Shown in pieces: positions 6,059 through 14,392 of a DNA stretch of 22,272 nucleotides. Position numbers and translations under genes: made by a program. Origin of the DNA: Bacteroidales bacterium (GTDB lineage: Bacteria > Bacteroidota > Bacteroidia > Bacteroidales > Lentimicrobiaceae); the NCBI GenBank assembly GCA_016705005.1, contig JADIZB010000026.1, positions 1 to 22,272 of the forward strand. The letters run 5' to 3'. Numbering within the stretch: the stretch's first letter is position 1; each line of letters opens with the position of its first letter. The notes under the pieces are model-generated. The model searched no databases. It was not told the DNA's origin and saw only the letters and a list, made by a program, of their open reading frames with translations.

Positions 6059-7690
6059 CTATCTTTGATTCAGGCTTGCGCCTAATTGACCACCGAGAAG
6101 CGGCAGTCCTCTTTGCAGCGGATCGTTCATTATAGCACCAATCTGGGGAGCCATGCCATTCTGCAAAACTTGCCCGGTTGCACCTGCAAAATTAGTAACA
6201 GGCTTTGAAGCATACAAGCGCATTACCATTCCAAACGGTAGCTTAGCAAGGTTTTCAAGGCTAATGTTTTGCATTGATCTGGTTGCAGTACCAGAATCAC
6301 CAACGATAGGCCGGAACGCATCACCAAACCGAGCCGCATTATAAAAATCAGATTGATTCTTTCCGAACATGTAACCTGGTTTATCCTTAGATGCCAGAAC
6401 ATTAGCCAATGCCGCCTTGCTTACATCACCTGATGAAGTGTTTACCACACCAGTCCGGCTTGTTAACATCATCAAGTTGCGATATTGCGTTCTAGCAGCA
6501 TCAAATACTTTGGCAGTCTCTCCACTTAATCCGCTACGTAGATAATCATCAGCCAAATCTTTAACCTGGAATAGCGCCATACCAAGATCACGGTCACCGC
6601 CCTGAGAAGTCATATTCTTTGCGGCAGCTTTCCCTAACTTACTAGCGATTTGCTGTAATTGTTCACCTGTTGCTTGCCCTTTTTGCGCTACTTCAATAAA
6701 ATTCTTAACCAGCGGATTATCAATAAAACTCATGTTTGACGGTAGCAAGCCTTCAAGATCAGTGTTTATTTGCTTAAGTTTTGTCACGAACTCATCAGCA
6801 GGAATCTGTCTTGCTGTTTTGTCAGCAACCATCTTATAAACAGCTCCAATCCTGTCCTTAGCTTGCTCAAGTATTGTGCTGTTCACATAATCAGCCTTTT
6901 CACCAATTGCACCAGCCGTTACCCGGTTAAGCACTCCAGCATTGTGCGTCTTGATATCGTCAAAAGCGCCAGCCGTGAATGGGTTGCTTTCCATTGCAGC
7001 CTCAAACTTTTGTAGCGTTTTAGATCCTGATGCCTGACCGGGAGTAGCCTTAAATCCCATCGCTTGGCCTTTCTTTAACACCTCTTGCGATGGCTCACCC
7101 AATCCCTTCAATGTTTCATCAGATTGTAGCGCCATTTGATCAGCAACGGAGCCGCCACGCCCACGAAGCAAGCCCACGAGCTTATCACCAACATACTTAC
7201 CAGCAGCGCCACCAGCAGCACCTAGTGCTATATTCTGCCCACGGGATTCATTTTCTAGCGTAGGTTGCAATGCACCCAACCCCGCGCCAATACCGACAGA
7301 TCCAGCATACCCAGCCGCAGCAGGACCAGCCAATAATGCAGGTATAGCACCAGCAGCAACCTGTCCGCCAATGTCTCCAATAGTGCCGGCAGTGGTAGAC
7401 CGCAATCCCTCCATTGCTTTCCTGTGATCTTCAATCTCCTGTGGATCTGCTTTACCTAGTAATTGCTTGGCACCTAACCATAATCCATAAGCACCGCCAC
7501 CAGCACCAGCCAGCAAGTTATCAACTACTGATTGCTTTTGCGCAGTTTCTTTATATGGATCTTTTGGTGCTTTTGGCGCAGCATTAAACTGACTCTGGAA
7601 ATGATTCAGCGCGTCTTGTTCTGTAGCACCTTCAGGGACGGTAACTTTGTATGACGTTCCGTCCGGTGCAGTTATCTTGTACGATGCCAT
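6059..7690 (-). CDS. Ejection (DNA-transfer) protein, large, membrane-active type
   Basis: A 543-residue protein. The N-terminal segment, ITAPDGTSYKVTVPEGATEQ (about 5-24), is a motif seen at the start of many podovirus injection proteins. A long Gly/Ala-rich hydrophobic region follows (about 60-165), able to form membrane-inserting helices, and then a long helical remainder. In P22-like phages, internal virion proteins of this kind leave the head first and help carry the genome across the periplasm and inner membrane. It is the last of three consecutive proteins of similar character and overlaps the preceding gene as TAATG, with GAGAGG upstream. There is no recognisable lytic transglycosylase motif. 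It is assigned from composition, the N-terminal motif and position. Confidence 0.65.
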   Translation of the reverse strand: MASYKITAPDGTSYKVTVPEGATEQDALNHFQSQFNAAPKAPKDPYKETAQKQSVVDNLLAGAGGGAYGLWLGAKQLLGKADPQEIEDHRKAMEGLRSTTAGTIGDIGGQVAAGAIPALLAGPAAAGYAGSVGIGAGLGALQPTLENESRGQNIALGAAGGAAGKYVGDKLVGLLRGRGGSVADQMALQSDETLKGLGEPSQEVLKKGQAMGFKATPGQASGSKTLQKFEAAMESNPFTAGAFDDIKTHNAGVLNRVTAGAIGEKADYVNSTILEQAKDRIGAVYKMVADKTARQIPADEFVTKLKQINTDLEGLLPSNMSFIDNPLVKNFIEVAQKGQATGEQLQQIASKLGKAAAKNMTSQGGDRDLGMALFQVKDLADDYLRSGLSGETAKVFDAARTQYRNLMMLTSRTGVVNTSSGDVSKAALANVLASKDKPGYMFGKNQSDFYNAARFGDAFRPIVGDSGTATRSMQNISLENLAKLPFGMVMRLYASKPVTNFAGATGQVLQNGMAPQIGAIMNDPLQRGLPLLGGQLGASLNQR

Positions 7691-8868
7691 TAGTCTAACC
7701 TCTCTATTTTAAAGCCGCCGCCACCACCTTGCATTGGTTGCTGACTAACGCCTGCTTTCGCTTTTGCGCGTCCAATGCCTTGTTGAATGATAGACTGAAA
7801 TTCGCGCGATGCCCTAATAAACTCATCTTCAGTATTAGCCTTTTCCATTCTAGACATAGCTTGTGTGGCTTTTTCACCCTCAATTTGAGTAATTTGTCCA
7901 CCACCCTTGAGAGATTCAAACGCTTCTAGGAATTGCTTACCTTTTAACTGATTAAGAGCAATATCAAAACTCGCTGAATCTGTGCCAGGAACCAATGACA
8001 ACGCGCTACCGATTGGAGCGCTTTTGCCCACTGACATTTTAAAGCCTGGATGATTGAGTAAGTCATCAACCAGCTTTATTGTTTGTTCACCTTGTTGAAT
8101 CACTCTAGGCAATTCTTGCGTAGATTTAACTTGATTAAGCGCCGATTCCTTGCCAGCAGCTATCATGCCTGCCTTGCTTGCTTGATACTTTGGGTCCATT
8201 TCCATAGCAGTCCTTAACTGGTCAAGCGCAAACTTTTGTTGCGCTAAACCTTGAGACTGACCGAAGTGTCTTTCTGCCTGACTCAATGAAGCCGCCTGCC
8301 CTGGAGACATTCCAACACCTAGCGATGTTTGCGCCTGTCCTGTATAAGGGTTTGCAAGATCGATTTGACTGCCTCTATTGATCTGCATCAGCTTCTCGGC
8401 AGGAGTAACGCCAGTAGGAGCGACTTCACCAGTGCTATACCCAGTATAGAAAGTAGGCTGACCTTTATCATCCAATCCCTTTATAAACGACTTGGCGGTT
8501 TTGGATTTAAGTAACTGAGTGCCCATTGGGATCAGCTCTTGATATCCAGAACTAATTAACTTTTTGCCCAAGTCAACAGGGTCATTGCTATCACCGCCAC
8601 CAACATTTTTACGCAAGTATTCTTGTATCTCCATATCACGAAGCAGCTTGTTTTGCTTCATTTGAGCTTCATTCTTAATTGCATCCATATGCTGACCGCG
8701 CATTTGCATGTCCATTCCTTGCTGCATTCCTTGCATACCGCCCTGCAAGCCATTGCCAAGCGCCTCTCCCATTGTTATCTGCCTGGGACTAGCACCAGAT
8801 GATTGCAGCAAGCCTTGCGCAGCACCTAGCAAGGCCATCATATTTGGATTCATGAAGTTATTTATCAT
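7690..8868 (-). CDS. Ejection-type virion protein (middle of three)
   Basis: A 392-residue protein beginning MINNFMNPNMMALLGAAQGL, followed by a Gly/Met/Gln-rich stretch (LGNGLQGGMQGMQQGMD), typical of internal virion proteins in podoviruses. The rest is mostly helical and Gln-rich (MKQNKLLRDMEIQEYLRKN; SGASPRQI near 30). I prefer the ATG at 8868: it starts one base after the preceding stop, with GGGA about ten bases upstream. An in-frame GTG at 8892 would add eight residues and overlap the previous gene. It probably acts with its two neighbours in genome ejection. No enzymatic motif is seen. Confidence 0.65.
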   Translation of the reverse strand: MINNFMNPNMMALLGAAQGLLQSSGASPRQITMGEALGNGLQGGMQGMQQGMDMQMRGQHMDAIKNEAQMKQNKLLRDMEIQEYLRKNVGGGDSNDPVDLGKKLISSGYQELIPMGTQLLKSKTAKSFIKGLDDKGQPTFYTGYSTGEVAPTGVTPAEKLMQINRGSQIDLANPYTGQAQTSLGVGMSPGQAASLSQAERHFGQSQGLAQQKFALDQLRTAMEMDPKYQASKAGMIAAGKESALNQVKSTQELPRVIQQGEQTIKLVDDLLNHPGFKMSVGKSAPIGSALSLVPGTDSASFDIALNQLKGKQFLEAFESLKGGGQITQIEGEKATQAMSRMEKANTEDEFIRASREFQSIIQQGIGRAKAKAGVSQQPMQGGGGGFKIERLD

Positions 8869-8869
8869 A

Positions 8870-9919
8870 TTAGAATAGTCCCGATAAAGCACCTAAACCG
8901 CCGCCGATTGCCATCCCAGCAGGTCCAAACATCGACCCAAGAGAAGCGCCACCCATAGCCCCGCCAAGCATTCCAGCACCTACATTTTTGGTCATGGTTT
9001 GCGAATTAGTGCCACCCATGCCAGCACCCGGCGAAATAATGTTCGCGTAGTTATTTAAATTCTGCCAATCATAACCTTGTGGCATTCCTTGCGCTTGCAT
9101 GTACTTTTGGAAGGTATCGTCTTGCATCCCATTGGCTGTATTGTACAAGTTAACGCCTTGAGTACGGTTTGCAAGGTTAGCTTGATTCTTTTGCATTAAT
9201 TGGGAATTATTCTGTAGCCCCAAGTTTGCATTAAATTGCTGTGTGTTGACATTTCTATTTGCGTTATTGGTGGCGTTCTGGAAAGCCTGATCATTAAGCT
9301 GCGATGCTGTACCGAACTTCCTGTTCTGTGCGTTCTCATAAGCTCCACCGAACAAATTAGTTACAGCAGGAGCAATGTCTTGATTAAGCCGTGATGCAGC
9401 AAGTCCCTCTGCAATCCCTTGCCTAGACCCGCCATATTGACCGCTTGCAAGCGCTTCAGACCTGATTCCAGGCATAACGTTTTCATTCAGGTTGCGAGTT
9501 AAGTTTGCAGTCAAAGCATTGGCTTGTTGCTGCAAGTATGGATTGTCAGGCTGACCTGATAACATGCTCTTTAATGCCGCAGTAGGGTCAAGAGATCCTT
9601 GCCCTTGCCTAGCCTTAACCATATTGACATCAATATTATTCGTGTTAGCAACAGGACCAAACTGGGAATCATACGCGCCCTTCATAATTTGCTGAGCGCC
9701 CGTCTGCAATTCGCCGTTTATAGGATCTTGCGCACGAGTCATTAATCCTTGTGAATAAGCATCAACAGCGTTTTGCATGTTTGGCGTGAATCCACCGCTC
9801 TCAAACATTTTTTGAGCTTCAGGGAATATGCCCTTGATGTTATTCCCGCCTGTCAAATACGGCTGGACGGCTTTCCAAGGTTCATTGGTTGTAACTTGTG
9901 GTTTTGCTTTTTTACTCAC
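8870..9919 (-). CDS. Ejection-type virion protein with conserved YGGSRQGIAEG block
   Basis: A 349-residue Asn/Gln/Ala-rich protein. A conserved block, NENVMPGIRSEALASGQYGG then SRQGIAEGLA (about residues 143-172), is one I associate with internal or injection proteins of many podoviruses. Asn/Gln-rich helices follow, and the C-terminal tail is Gly/Ala/Met-rich and hydrophobic (about 315-349: GAGMLGGAMGGASLGSMFGP), apt for membrane insertion. The start is GTG at 9919, overlapping the stop of the GNAT-like gene, with GAGGTG about four bases upstream; no in-frame ATG is near. First of the three-gene ejection block. Function is inferred from family resemblance and context. Confidence 0.7.
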   Translation of the reverse strand: MSKKAKPQVTTNEPWKAVQPYLTGGNNIKGIFPEAQKMFESGGFTPNMQNAVDAYSQGLMTRAQDPINGELQTGAQQIMKGAYDSQFGPVANTNNIDVNMVKARQGQGSLDPTAALKSMLSGQPDNPYLQQQANALTANLTRNLNENVMPGIRSEALASGQYGGSRQGIAEGLAASRLNQDIAPAVTNLFGGAYENAQNRKFGTASQLNDQAFQNATNNANRNVNTQQFNANLGLQNNSQLMQKNQANLANRTQGVNLYNTANGMQDDTFQKYMQAQGMPQGYDWQNLNNYANIISPGAGMGGTNSQTMTKNVGAGMLGGAMGGASLGSMFGPAGMAIGGGLGALSGLF

Positions 9920-10343
9920 ATTTCACCTCGTAAGAGTATGATTCATATCTTCTTTTGTAGCCAAGTCTATCATAAAACAGCTTCCCAATACCGCGCCTAC
10001 TGCCTGTTTCAATCCACTTTGCACCTATTTCTTCAGCGTATTTCACAATAGCGTTATGCAGCAGATCACCCCAATCCTCCATTGATTCACCACCCATCAG
10101 GAATATGATCACAGTATCGCCGAGCGGATAATGCTCTATCTCTGTCACTATCGCACTTACCACAACACCGCTATCATTAACAATTACCCAACCCTGACTA
10201 GCACCTGACACAAGATCCCGCAAAACACAATCGAGCGGGAATTTCTTGCTAACCTCATATTTGTTCAATGCCGAATCCAGGAATGGCCTGATAGTCAACC
10301 ACACGCCAGGTATATCTTCTTTATTGAGTTTATATATCTGCAT
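9912..10343 (-). CDS. GNAT-like acetyltransferase-fold phage protein
   Basis: A 143-residue protein with an alpha/beta pattern like GNAT N-acetyltransferases: an N-terminal strand and helix, a central pair of strands (QGWVIVNDSGVVVSAIVTEI, 50-69), then a helix (LLHNAIVKYAEEIGAKW) and GSRRGIGKLFYDRLGYKRRY near the end. The usual Arg/Gln-x-x-Gly-x-Gly/Ala acetyl-CoA loop is absent; EDWGDLL occupies that place, as I recall for a group of GNAT-like proteins in phage structural regions. Whether it acetylates anything is therefore uncertain. It sits at the head of the ejection block, overlapping genes on both sides (TAATG at its start, the GTG of the next gene at its end), so it may be packaged or serve assembly. 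Confidence 0.6.
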   Translation of the reverse strand: MQIYKLNKEDIPGVWLTIRPFLDSALNKYEVSKKFPLDCVLRDLVSGASQGWVIVNDSGVVVSAIVTEIEHYPLGDTVIIFLMGGESMEDWGDLLHNAIVKYAEEIGAKWIETGSRRGIGKLFYDRLGYKRRYESYSYEVKCE

Positions 10344-10612
10344 TATCCCAACTTATTCCAGGCTGAATTGTAATAAGCATAAACGCCTTGCCCGGTTCCA
10401 GGGTCCCAGTCAGTTCCGTCAAAATATCGTATATCACCATTTCTTGGCTTTACAGGCGCGACATGGGTTTCATCCAAGTGACCAGCAGACAACAGGTCAA
10501 AAGCTACCTTTACCTTAAATAATTCCCTGTCAAGATATGCTGGCAAATCATCTTTATTGGCTGGAACTTGATCAGGAGCATAAAAAACTGAGCTGTTATT
10601 TATTGTTCGCAT
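10343..10612 (-). CDS. Small conserved phage virion-region protein
   Basis: An 89-residue protein. Its central part, PVKPRNGDIRYFDGTDW, followed by DPGTGQGVYAYYNSAWNKLG, follows a pattern I recognise from small phage proteins encoded near tail or ejection genes (x-x-GDIRYADGTxWNPGxGxGxYxY...W). This suggests a compact beta-rich virion component. The biochemical role is unknown. The ATG follows the stop of a duplicated gp10-like tail sequence with no intervening base, and the GGGAG within that duplicate is its only plausible ribosome site. It overlaps the GNAT-like gene as TAATG. Confidence 0.65.
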   Translation of the reverse strand: MRTINNSSVFYAPDQVPANKDDLPAYLDRELFKVKVAFDLLSAGHLDETHVAPVKPRNGDIRYFDGTDWDPGTGQGVYAYYNSAWNKLG

Positions 10613-10614
10613 TT

Positions 10615-10644
10615 AATCTCCCAACGTATCAATTTCAATATCAT
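10615..10644 (-). repeat. Residual second copy of the gp10-like gene's 3' end
   Basis: On the plus strand, 28 of 30 bases match 11561-11590, the 3' end of the gp10-like gene. On the minus strand it encodes HDIEIDTLGD then stop at 10613-10615, against YDIEVDTLGDW in the intact gene. Identity fades upstream (10645-10688). It lies just after the ART-like gene and carries the GGGAG that serves the next gene, so it looks like the scar left when the ART-like gene entered this locus. Confidence 0.85.
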
Positions 10645-10688
10645 GTCTAAGCGCCGGTTGTAAGCTATTAGGTAGCCATTGAGAAATA

Positions 10689-11555
10689 TCATTTTGCCTC
10701 AAATATTTTTTTTGGATCAAATACAACTGTAGACATATTCCCGTCGCCCCATGATAATGAATCAGGAAACTCAACAGAATCATAGCCTCTGATCTTCAAA
10801 GCATTCATTACCTTATCTTGTGCATTTCTTCCTAAAGTCAAATAAAAATCACCATCCGTGAACAATTCAAAATGGTCAATATTTGAAGCCCTTCCACTGT
10901 TCATTGAATCTATATTCCTTAGATCATTTAAATCATTAATATCAAATAATTGATCCATAACTTCCTTAAGTGTTGTTTTTTCTTTTTCACTCATTGTTTT
11001 TGGATTTGCATTAAATGGATTTTCTGAAACTATATGTAAATTTTTGGTGTACCCATCACCGCCATCAAATATATCGTATGCGCTTGATCCTCCACCTGAG
11101 CTTAAATACGTGCCTCCGGATGATTCCCTGAAGTCGCTAAAATCATTTTTCGTTGAATGATTGTAAATTCTCGGTTTCCCGTCCACATCGATTCTAAAGT
11201 TATTAACTGGCGCAATATCAACATTAGATTCTGTAGGTTTAACTTTAGGAGCGCTTTCTAACATTGACCTTAATTTAACTCTTTTAAAAAAATCATCAGG
11301 TGTATCTATATTTTTTATTGTCCCAGCCAACCCAGGTATCATAGGCAACAAACCAACAGCATTCAAAGCAGCGCCTAAATAGTCCCCTTGTTTTGCTGAT
11401 TGATAAGCGTCATATCCACTAATCGCATCACCAATCACTGGCAAAACAGAAGCGCCGCCCTTCACACGTTCAGCAGGTGTCATTTCTTGAGTATATTTCT
11501 TGTTAACCATGTTTTTAATCTGGCTGTTTAACCAGATTTTATCTTCAGGCCGCAT
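10689..11555 (-). CDS. ADP-ribosyltransferase-like protein, inserted accessory (moron) gene
   Basis: A 288-residue protein. Residues about 34-80 form a hydrophobic helical region (LPVIGDAISGYDAYQSAKQG, LGAALNAVGLLPMIPGLAG) of the kind preceding toxin domains. The C-terminal part has landmarks I associate with ART domains of phage polyvalent proteins: IYNHSTKNDFSDF (130-142, His133-Ser/Thr), GGTYLSS (147-153), LHIVSENPF (173-181), then RGYDSVEF (256-263) and VVFDPKKI (277-284). If active it would transfer ADP-ribose from NAD to host targets, perhaps after ejection with the genome. A hand count gives about 35% G+C over 10741-11400 against about 48% over 12301-12600. It starts directly after the gp10-like stop and uses that gene's GGGAG. 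The ART assignment is tentative and needs a profile search. Confidence 0.5.
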   Translation of the reverse strand: MRPEDKIWLNSQIKNMVNKKYTQEMTPAERVKGGASVLPVIGDAISGYDAYQSAKQGDYLGAALNAVGLLPMIPGLAGTIKNIDTPDDFFKRVKLRSMLESAPKVKPTESNVDIAPVNNFRIDVDGKPRIYNHSTKNDFSDFRESSGGTYLSSGGGSSAYDIFDGGDGYTKNLHIVSENPFNANPKTMSEKEKTTLKEVMDQLFDINDLNDLRNIDSMNSGRASNIDHFELFTDGDFYLTLGRNAQDKVMNALKIRGYDSVEFPDSLSWGDGNMSTVVFDPKKIFEAK

Positions 11556-13127
11556 CTACCAATCTCCCAGCGTATCAACTTCAATATCATAAGAATCCAT
11601 GCGCCAATTATACGCCGTTCCAGTCTCAAATCTGATTGCCGGGTATCGATAAGCAACCAGGCAATTATCTCTAATTGTGGTTCCTATTGTGTGTGTCATG
11701 GTTGCGTCCCATGTCGGTTCATCGTATGGGCTGTTATTGTTGCCGCCGACTTTAATAATGACAGTATCGCCAACGTTCCCGGTTATTCTTGGGCGTATTC
11801 CTTTAATCAATTTTATCTTCTCTGGAGCATCAAACGACAAGCCGCGCCGTTCAACATAAGCCGATGGGATAACACCATCAAAGCTACTCGATGCATCCAA
11901 CATAAACAGTTTTGTATCGTGACCACCCATCAGAACACGAGCAGCATTTGGAACTTGATCGGGACCATCCCACAATGTCAGATCACTATCCCAGGGATCA
12001 GAGTCACTTGCCCATGTGCCAGCGAGAGTGTTATCTACTTGACCAAAGTTAGCATGATGAATGTTTGGCAATGACCGTTTACTTACTGTTCTATCCTTGT
12101 AATTGAACACTATCGCCGTATCTGGATATGAAGCGCCAATTGAAGCGAAGCAGATAAACACTTCATTATAAAAAGGATTCTTGAACACAAACGATTGATA
12201 CAACTCATCAACGTCAATGTGTTGAAACAGCCATCTACGGGTAACTTTATCCAGCACAGAATTGGCCTGTACTCCGTCATGGATAACAATGTCGTTTGTG
12301 GTCAATACGACGTGATAACCGTCTATTTCAACAATGCAATTGCGATTCATTGCGCCAGATGTGCCCATTACCTTACTAGCACGGTGCACATATGCGCCGC
12401 CTGTAAAGTCAAGCCGCCAAACTGATGCTTCCTTGTATATGATCAATGAATCACGTAATGCCAAGCCGTCAACGATTTGATCATATCCGTCCGCAAGATC
12501 GAACTCACCAGCGTCCCTTGTTGGATCTGTTTCATCCCATGAAGCTGGCACAGATCCAGGGTCCGCAGGATGTGACCATTTAACCATGTACGGGTAATTG
12601 GTTGATGTCTTTGTGACATTAAGCGCTACCAAGAAATTCTTGTATGCTCTCAATGACTTACAATAAGTTGATGCAGGCCAATTGCTTAATGCAGCAAAGT
12701 TATTTGCAGTGTTTAAATCCCATTGCTGCGGAACGTCAACGGCATTACCTGGGTTTAATATCGGGATGCCACCGAGGACAGTCGATGTCCAACTATTTGC
12801 CGTTGCAGCGTAGTCGACATCATTCCCGGCTGTTTGGCGCGTTAGATTGGTATGCACAGCCGAACCAGCCGTGATAGTTGCTGCGTAAATCTTGGTTAGC
12901 GATGCATATATCCAATATCTTGCAGATCCAATAATGACAGGCAAAACATGATAAGGTATTACTGACGGCGTACCATAAACAGATCCATGCCCAAGAAACT
13001 GATTTAAATAGCCATCAAGAAACCGGATATTCTGCGCATCGGTCCAAGCGTTAATAGGTAACTCATGCTGTGATAAGTCTTGAATAACACCAACAGCACC
13101 GCAATTAGGGACGCGCACAATAGCCAT
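11556..13127 (-). CDS. gp10-like packaged-DNA stabilisation / tail hub protein
   Basis: A 523-residue protein that starts MAIVRVPNCGAVGVIQDLSQ, with conserved early segments LPINAWTDAQNIRFLDGYL and WIYAS. It is rich in beta strands throughout (for example GYDQIVDGLALRDSLIIYKE; YHVVLTTNDIVIHDG; a W-D-S-D repeat near 375-385). This is the layout of the P22 gp10-type family, which closes the portal channel and links it to the tail needle or spike after packaging. Its position after the adaptor and short fibre fits. The C-terminus YDIEVDTLGDW is duplicated downstream of the next gene. TAG is followed at once by the ATG of the ART-like gene. The family call rests on pattern and context. Confidence 0.7.
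   Translation of the reverse strand: MAIVRVPNCGAVGVIQDLSQHELPINAWTDAQNIRFLDGYLNQFLGHGSVYGTPSVIPYHVLPVIIGSARYWIYASLTKIYAATITAGSAVHTNLTRQTAGNDVDYAATANSWTSTVLGGIPILNPGNAVDVPQQWDLNTANNFAALSNWPASTYCKSLRAYKNFLVALNVTKTSTNYPYMVKWSHPADPGSVPASWDETDPTRDAGEFDLADGYDQIVDGLALRDSLIIYKEASVWRLDFTGGAYVHRASKVMGTSGAMNRNCIVEIDGYHVVLTTNDIVIHDGVQANSVLDKVTRRWLFQHIDVDELYQSFVFKNPFYNEVFICFASIGASYPDTAIVFNYKDRTVSKRSLPNIHHANFGQVDNTLAGTWASDSDPWDSDLTLWDGPDQVPNAARVLMGGHDTKLFMLDASSSFDGVIPSAYVERRGLSFDAPEKIKLIKGIRPRITGNVGDTVIIKVGGNNNSPYDEPTWDATMTHTIGTTIRDNCLVAYRYPAIRFETGTAYNWRMDSYDIEVDTLGDW
11561..11590 (-). repeat. Intact gp10-like 3' end, partner of the copy at 10615-10644
   Basis: This is the original of the duplicated 30 bases, coding YDIEVDTLGD and holding the GGGAG used by the downstream ATG at 11555. 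Two mismatches, both transitions, separate the copies, which lie about 946 bases apart and bracket the ART-like gene. Confidence 0.85.
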
Positions 13128-13130
13128 TTA

Positions 13131-13301
13131 CTATGCCTTTTCTAGTTTTTTCAACCTTGCTTCACAATCGGCAACACGCTCTTCGATTGTTTTCTGTTTT
13201 ACCTTTCTATCTTTGTTTTTATCCCATTCAGCGCGAATCTCTGCTTCCTCTTCTTTGCTCATTGGGACATTGCCTGATTCAGTAGCCTTGTAGAGTACCA
13301 T
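13131..13301 (-). CDS. Small fibre-associated/assembly-like protein
   Basis: A 56-residue protein, MVLYKATESG at the start, PMSKEEEAEIRAEWDKNKD in the middle, and a basic/acidic helical end (IEERVADCEARLKKLEKA). The motif of several Glu followed by IRAEW resembles short proteins encoded directly after tail fibre genes in many phages, often thought to assist fibre assembly. It fills the gap between the short fibre (stop at 13304) and the gp10-like gene (start at 13127), with AAGGAAG eight bases before its ATG. Composition, ribosome site and fit make it convincing as a gene; its role is inferred. Confidence 0.75.
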   Translation of the reverse strand: MVLYKATESGNVPMSKEEEAEIRAEWDKNKDRKVKQKTIEERVADCEARLKKLEKA

Positions 13302-13303
13302 AA

Positions 13304-14392
13304 TTATGACTTCCTTATGCCGAATAGTCTGAAATTGCCTGTAGCTATATTACCAGAACTCATTAAAAACCTAATCCCGGTTAATGCTCCCGTTGTTGAG
13401 TGATAACCTGTCTGATTTGTTGGTAATCCATCAACGTTATTCACGCCGTCCATATATATCGAATGCCTTATACCTGTTTCAGCTGGCATTGATATGTGCA
13501 CTCTAAAATGCAATCTAGTTGATAGACCTATCGAATCATATATTTCTATATATGTCTGGCCAAATGCGGCCACCTGATCATAGTCTCTGAAAGAATAACC
13601 AGTAGCCAAGTATGACCCGCCGATCTTAAACCTAATAGCTGGAGCCTGTGATGCAGATGAACACGAGAAATTGGATACATAAATGACATAATCGTCATAG
13701 GTTGTATCAAATGTTGTCTCTATGTCAACGGTTGCAGAATTAGATGCCGTTACAGTAGATAGTAGTCTCATACCTGGAGTGAATAAGGTCATTGCCTCAT
13801 CAGCAATGGTTAACGCTCTATTCTGTCCGGCTGTAACACCGCTCAATACAAAATTAGCCTTCTTGGTTGGATCTGCATCGTCAGCCAATATCAAATCAGT
13901 GGCGGTCTTGTCTGTCAGTGTTTGTGTTTTGGTTGTGCCAACTATCTCCCCACCGGCTAACAAAGAAACCACACTATCATCAATAGTCGCATACCATCCA
14001 CCATTGGTGCCGTCTGTAGACAATAGTTTACCTGCGTTTCCCGTCTGACCAGGCAAAGAAGAACTTAGAGCAGTTGCTACAACATAGTCAAGAGTCGCTA
14101 TCTGTGTCCCAGTGGACCCTGTTTCAGCCGTGGGCGCGGTTGGAACTCCCGTAAGTTCTGGGCTTGCTAATGGTGCTTTTAAATCAATCTGTGTTTGGAT
14201 AGCGCTTGTTACACCGTCAACATAGTTAAGCTCTGTGTGTGTTGCAGTTACAGCGTTTGACACATTGGGGAATGTGGCTTTTATCGTGCTTTTTAGTAGG
14301 CGTATATGATCATCCCCGGCGCTTTTTGGATCAGCCGCGACAGGATTAGTCGAAACCAAATCACTGATATATGTCCCAGTCTCTAAAGCCAT
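13304..14392 (-). CDS. Short tail fibre / appendage protein
   Basis: A 362-residue protein. The N-terminus, ETGTYISDLVSTNPVAADP then KSAGDDHIRLLKSTIKATFP, followed by TATHTELNYVDGVTSAIQTQ, is a very common virion-attachment region of phage tail fibres. The segment SPELTGVPTAPTAETGSTGT with IATLDYV (about 75-107) is a fibre shaft repeat of the T-A-P-T-A type. The C-terminal half (about 205-362) is beta-rich and probably the receptor-binding or head-domain part. The ATG directly follows the adaptor stop, with a GGGG nine bases upstream. Its place between adaptor and gp10-like genes, away from the collagen-like fibre, means the phage probably has two different fibre types. Confidence 0.8.
   Translation of the reverse strand: MALETGTYISDLVSTNPVAADPKSAGDDHIRLLKSTIKATFPNVSNAVTATHTELNYVDGVTSAIQTQIDLKAPLASPELTGVPTAPTAETGSTGTQIATLDYVVATALSSSLPGQTGNAGKLLSTDGTNGGWYATIDDSVVSLLAGGEIVGTTKTQTLTDKTATDLILADDADPTKKANFVLSGVTAGQNRALTIADEAMTLFTPGMRLLSTVTASNSATVDIETTFDTTYDDYVIYVSNFSCSSASQAPAIRFKIGGSYLATGYSFRDYDQVAAFGQTYIEIYDSIGLSTRLHFRVHISMPAETGIRHSIYMDGVNNVDGLPTNQTGYHSTTGALTGIRFLMSSGNIATGNFRLFGIRKS

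Noticed and set aside
10635..10692. Frame of about 30 codons starting at an ATGA overlap with the ART-like gene stop
   Set aside because: It runs through the duplicated gp10-like tail in a different frame into the next gene, without a ribosome site. The duplicate explains the sequence better.
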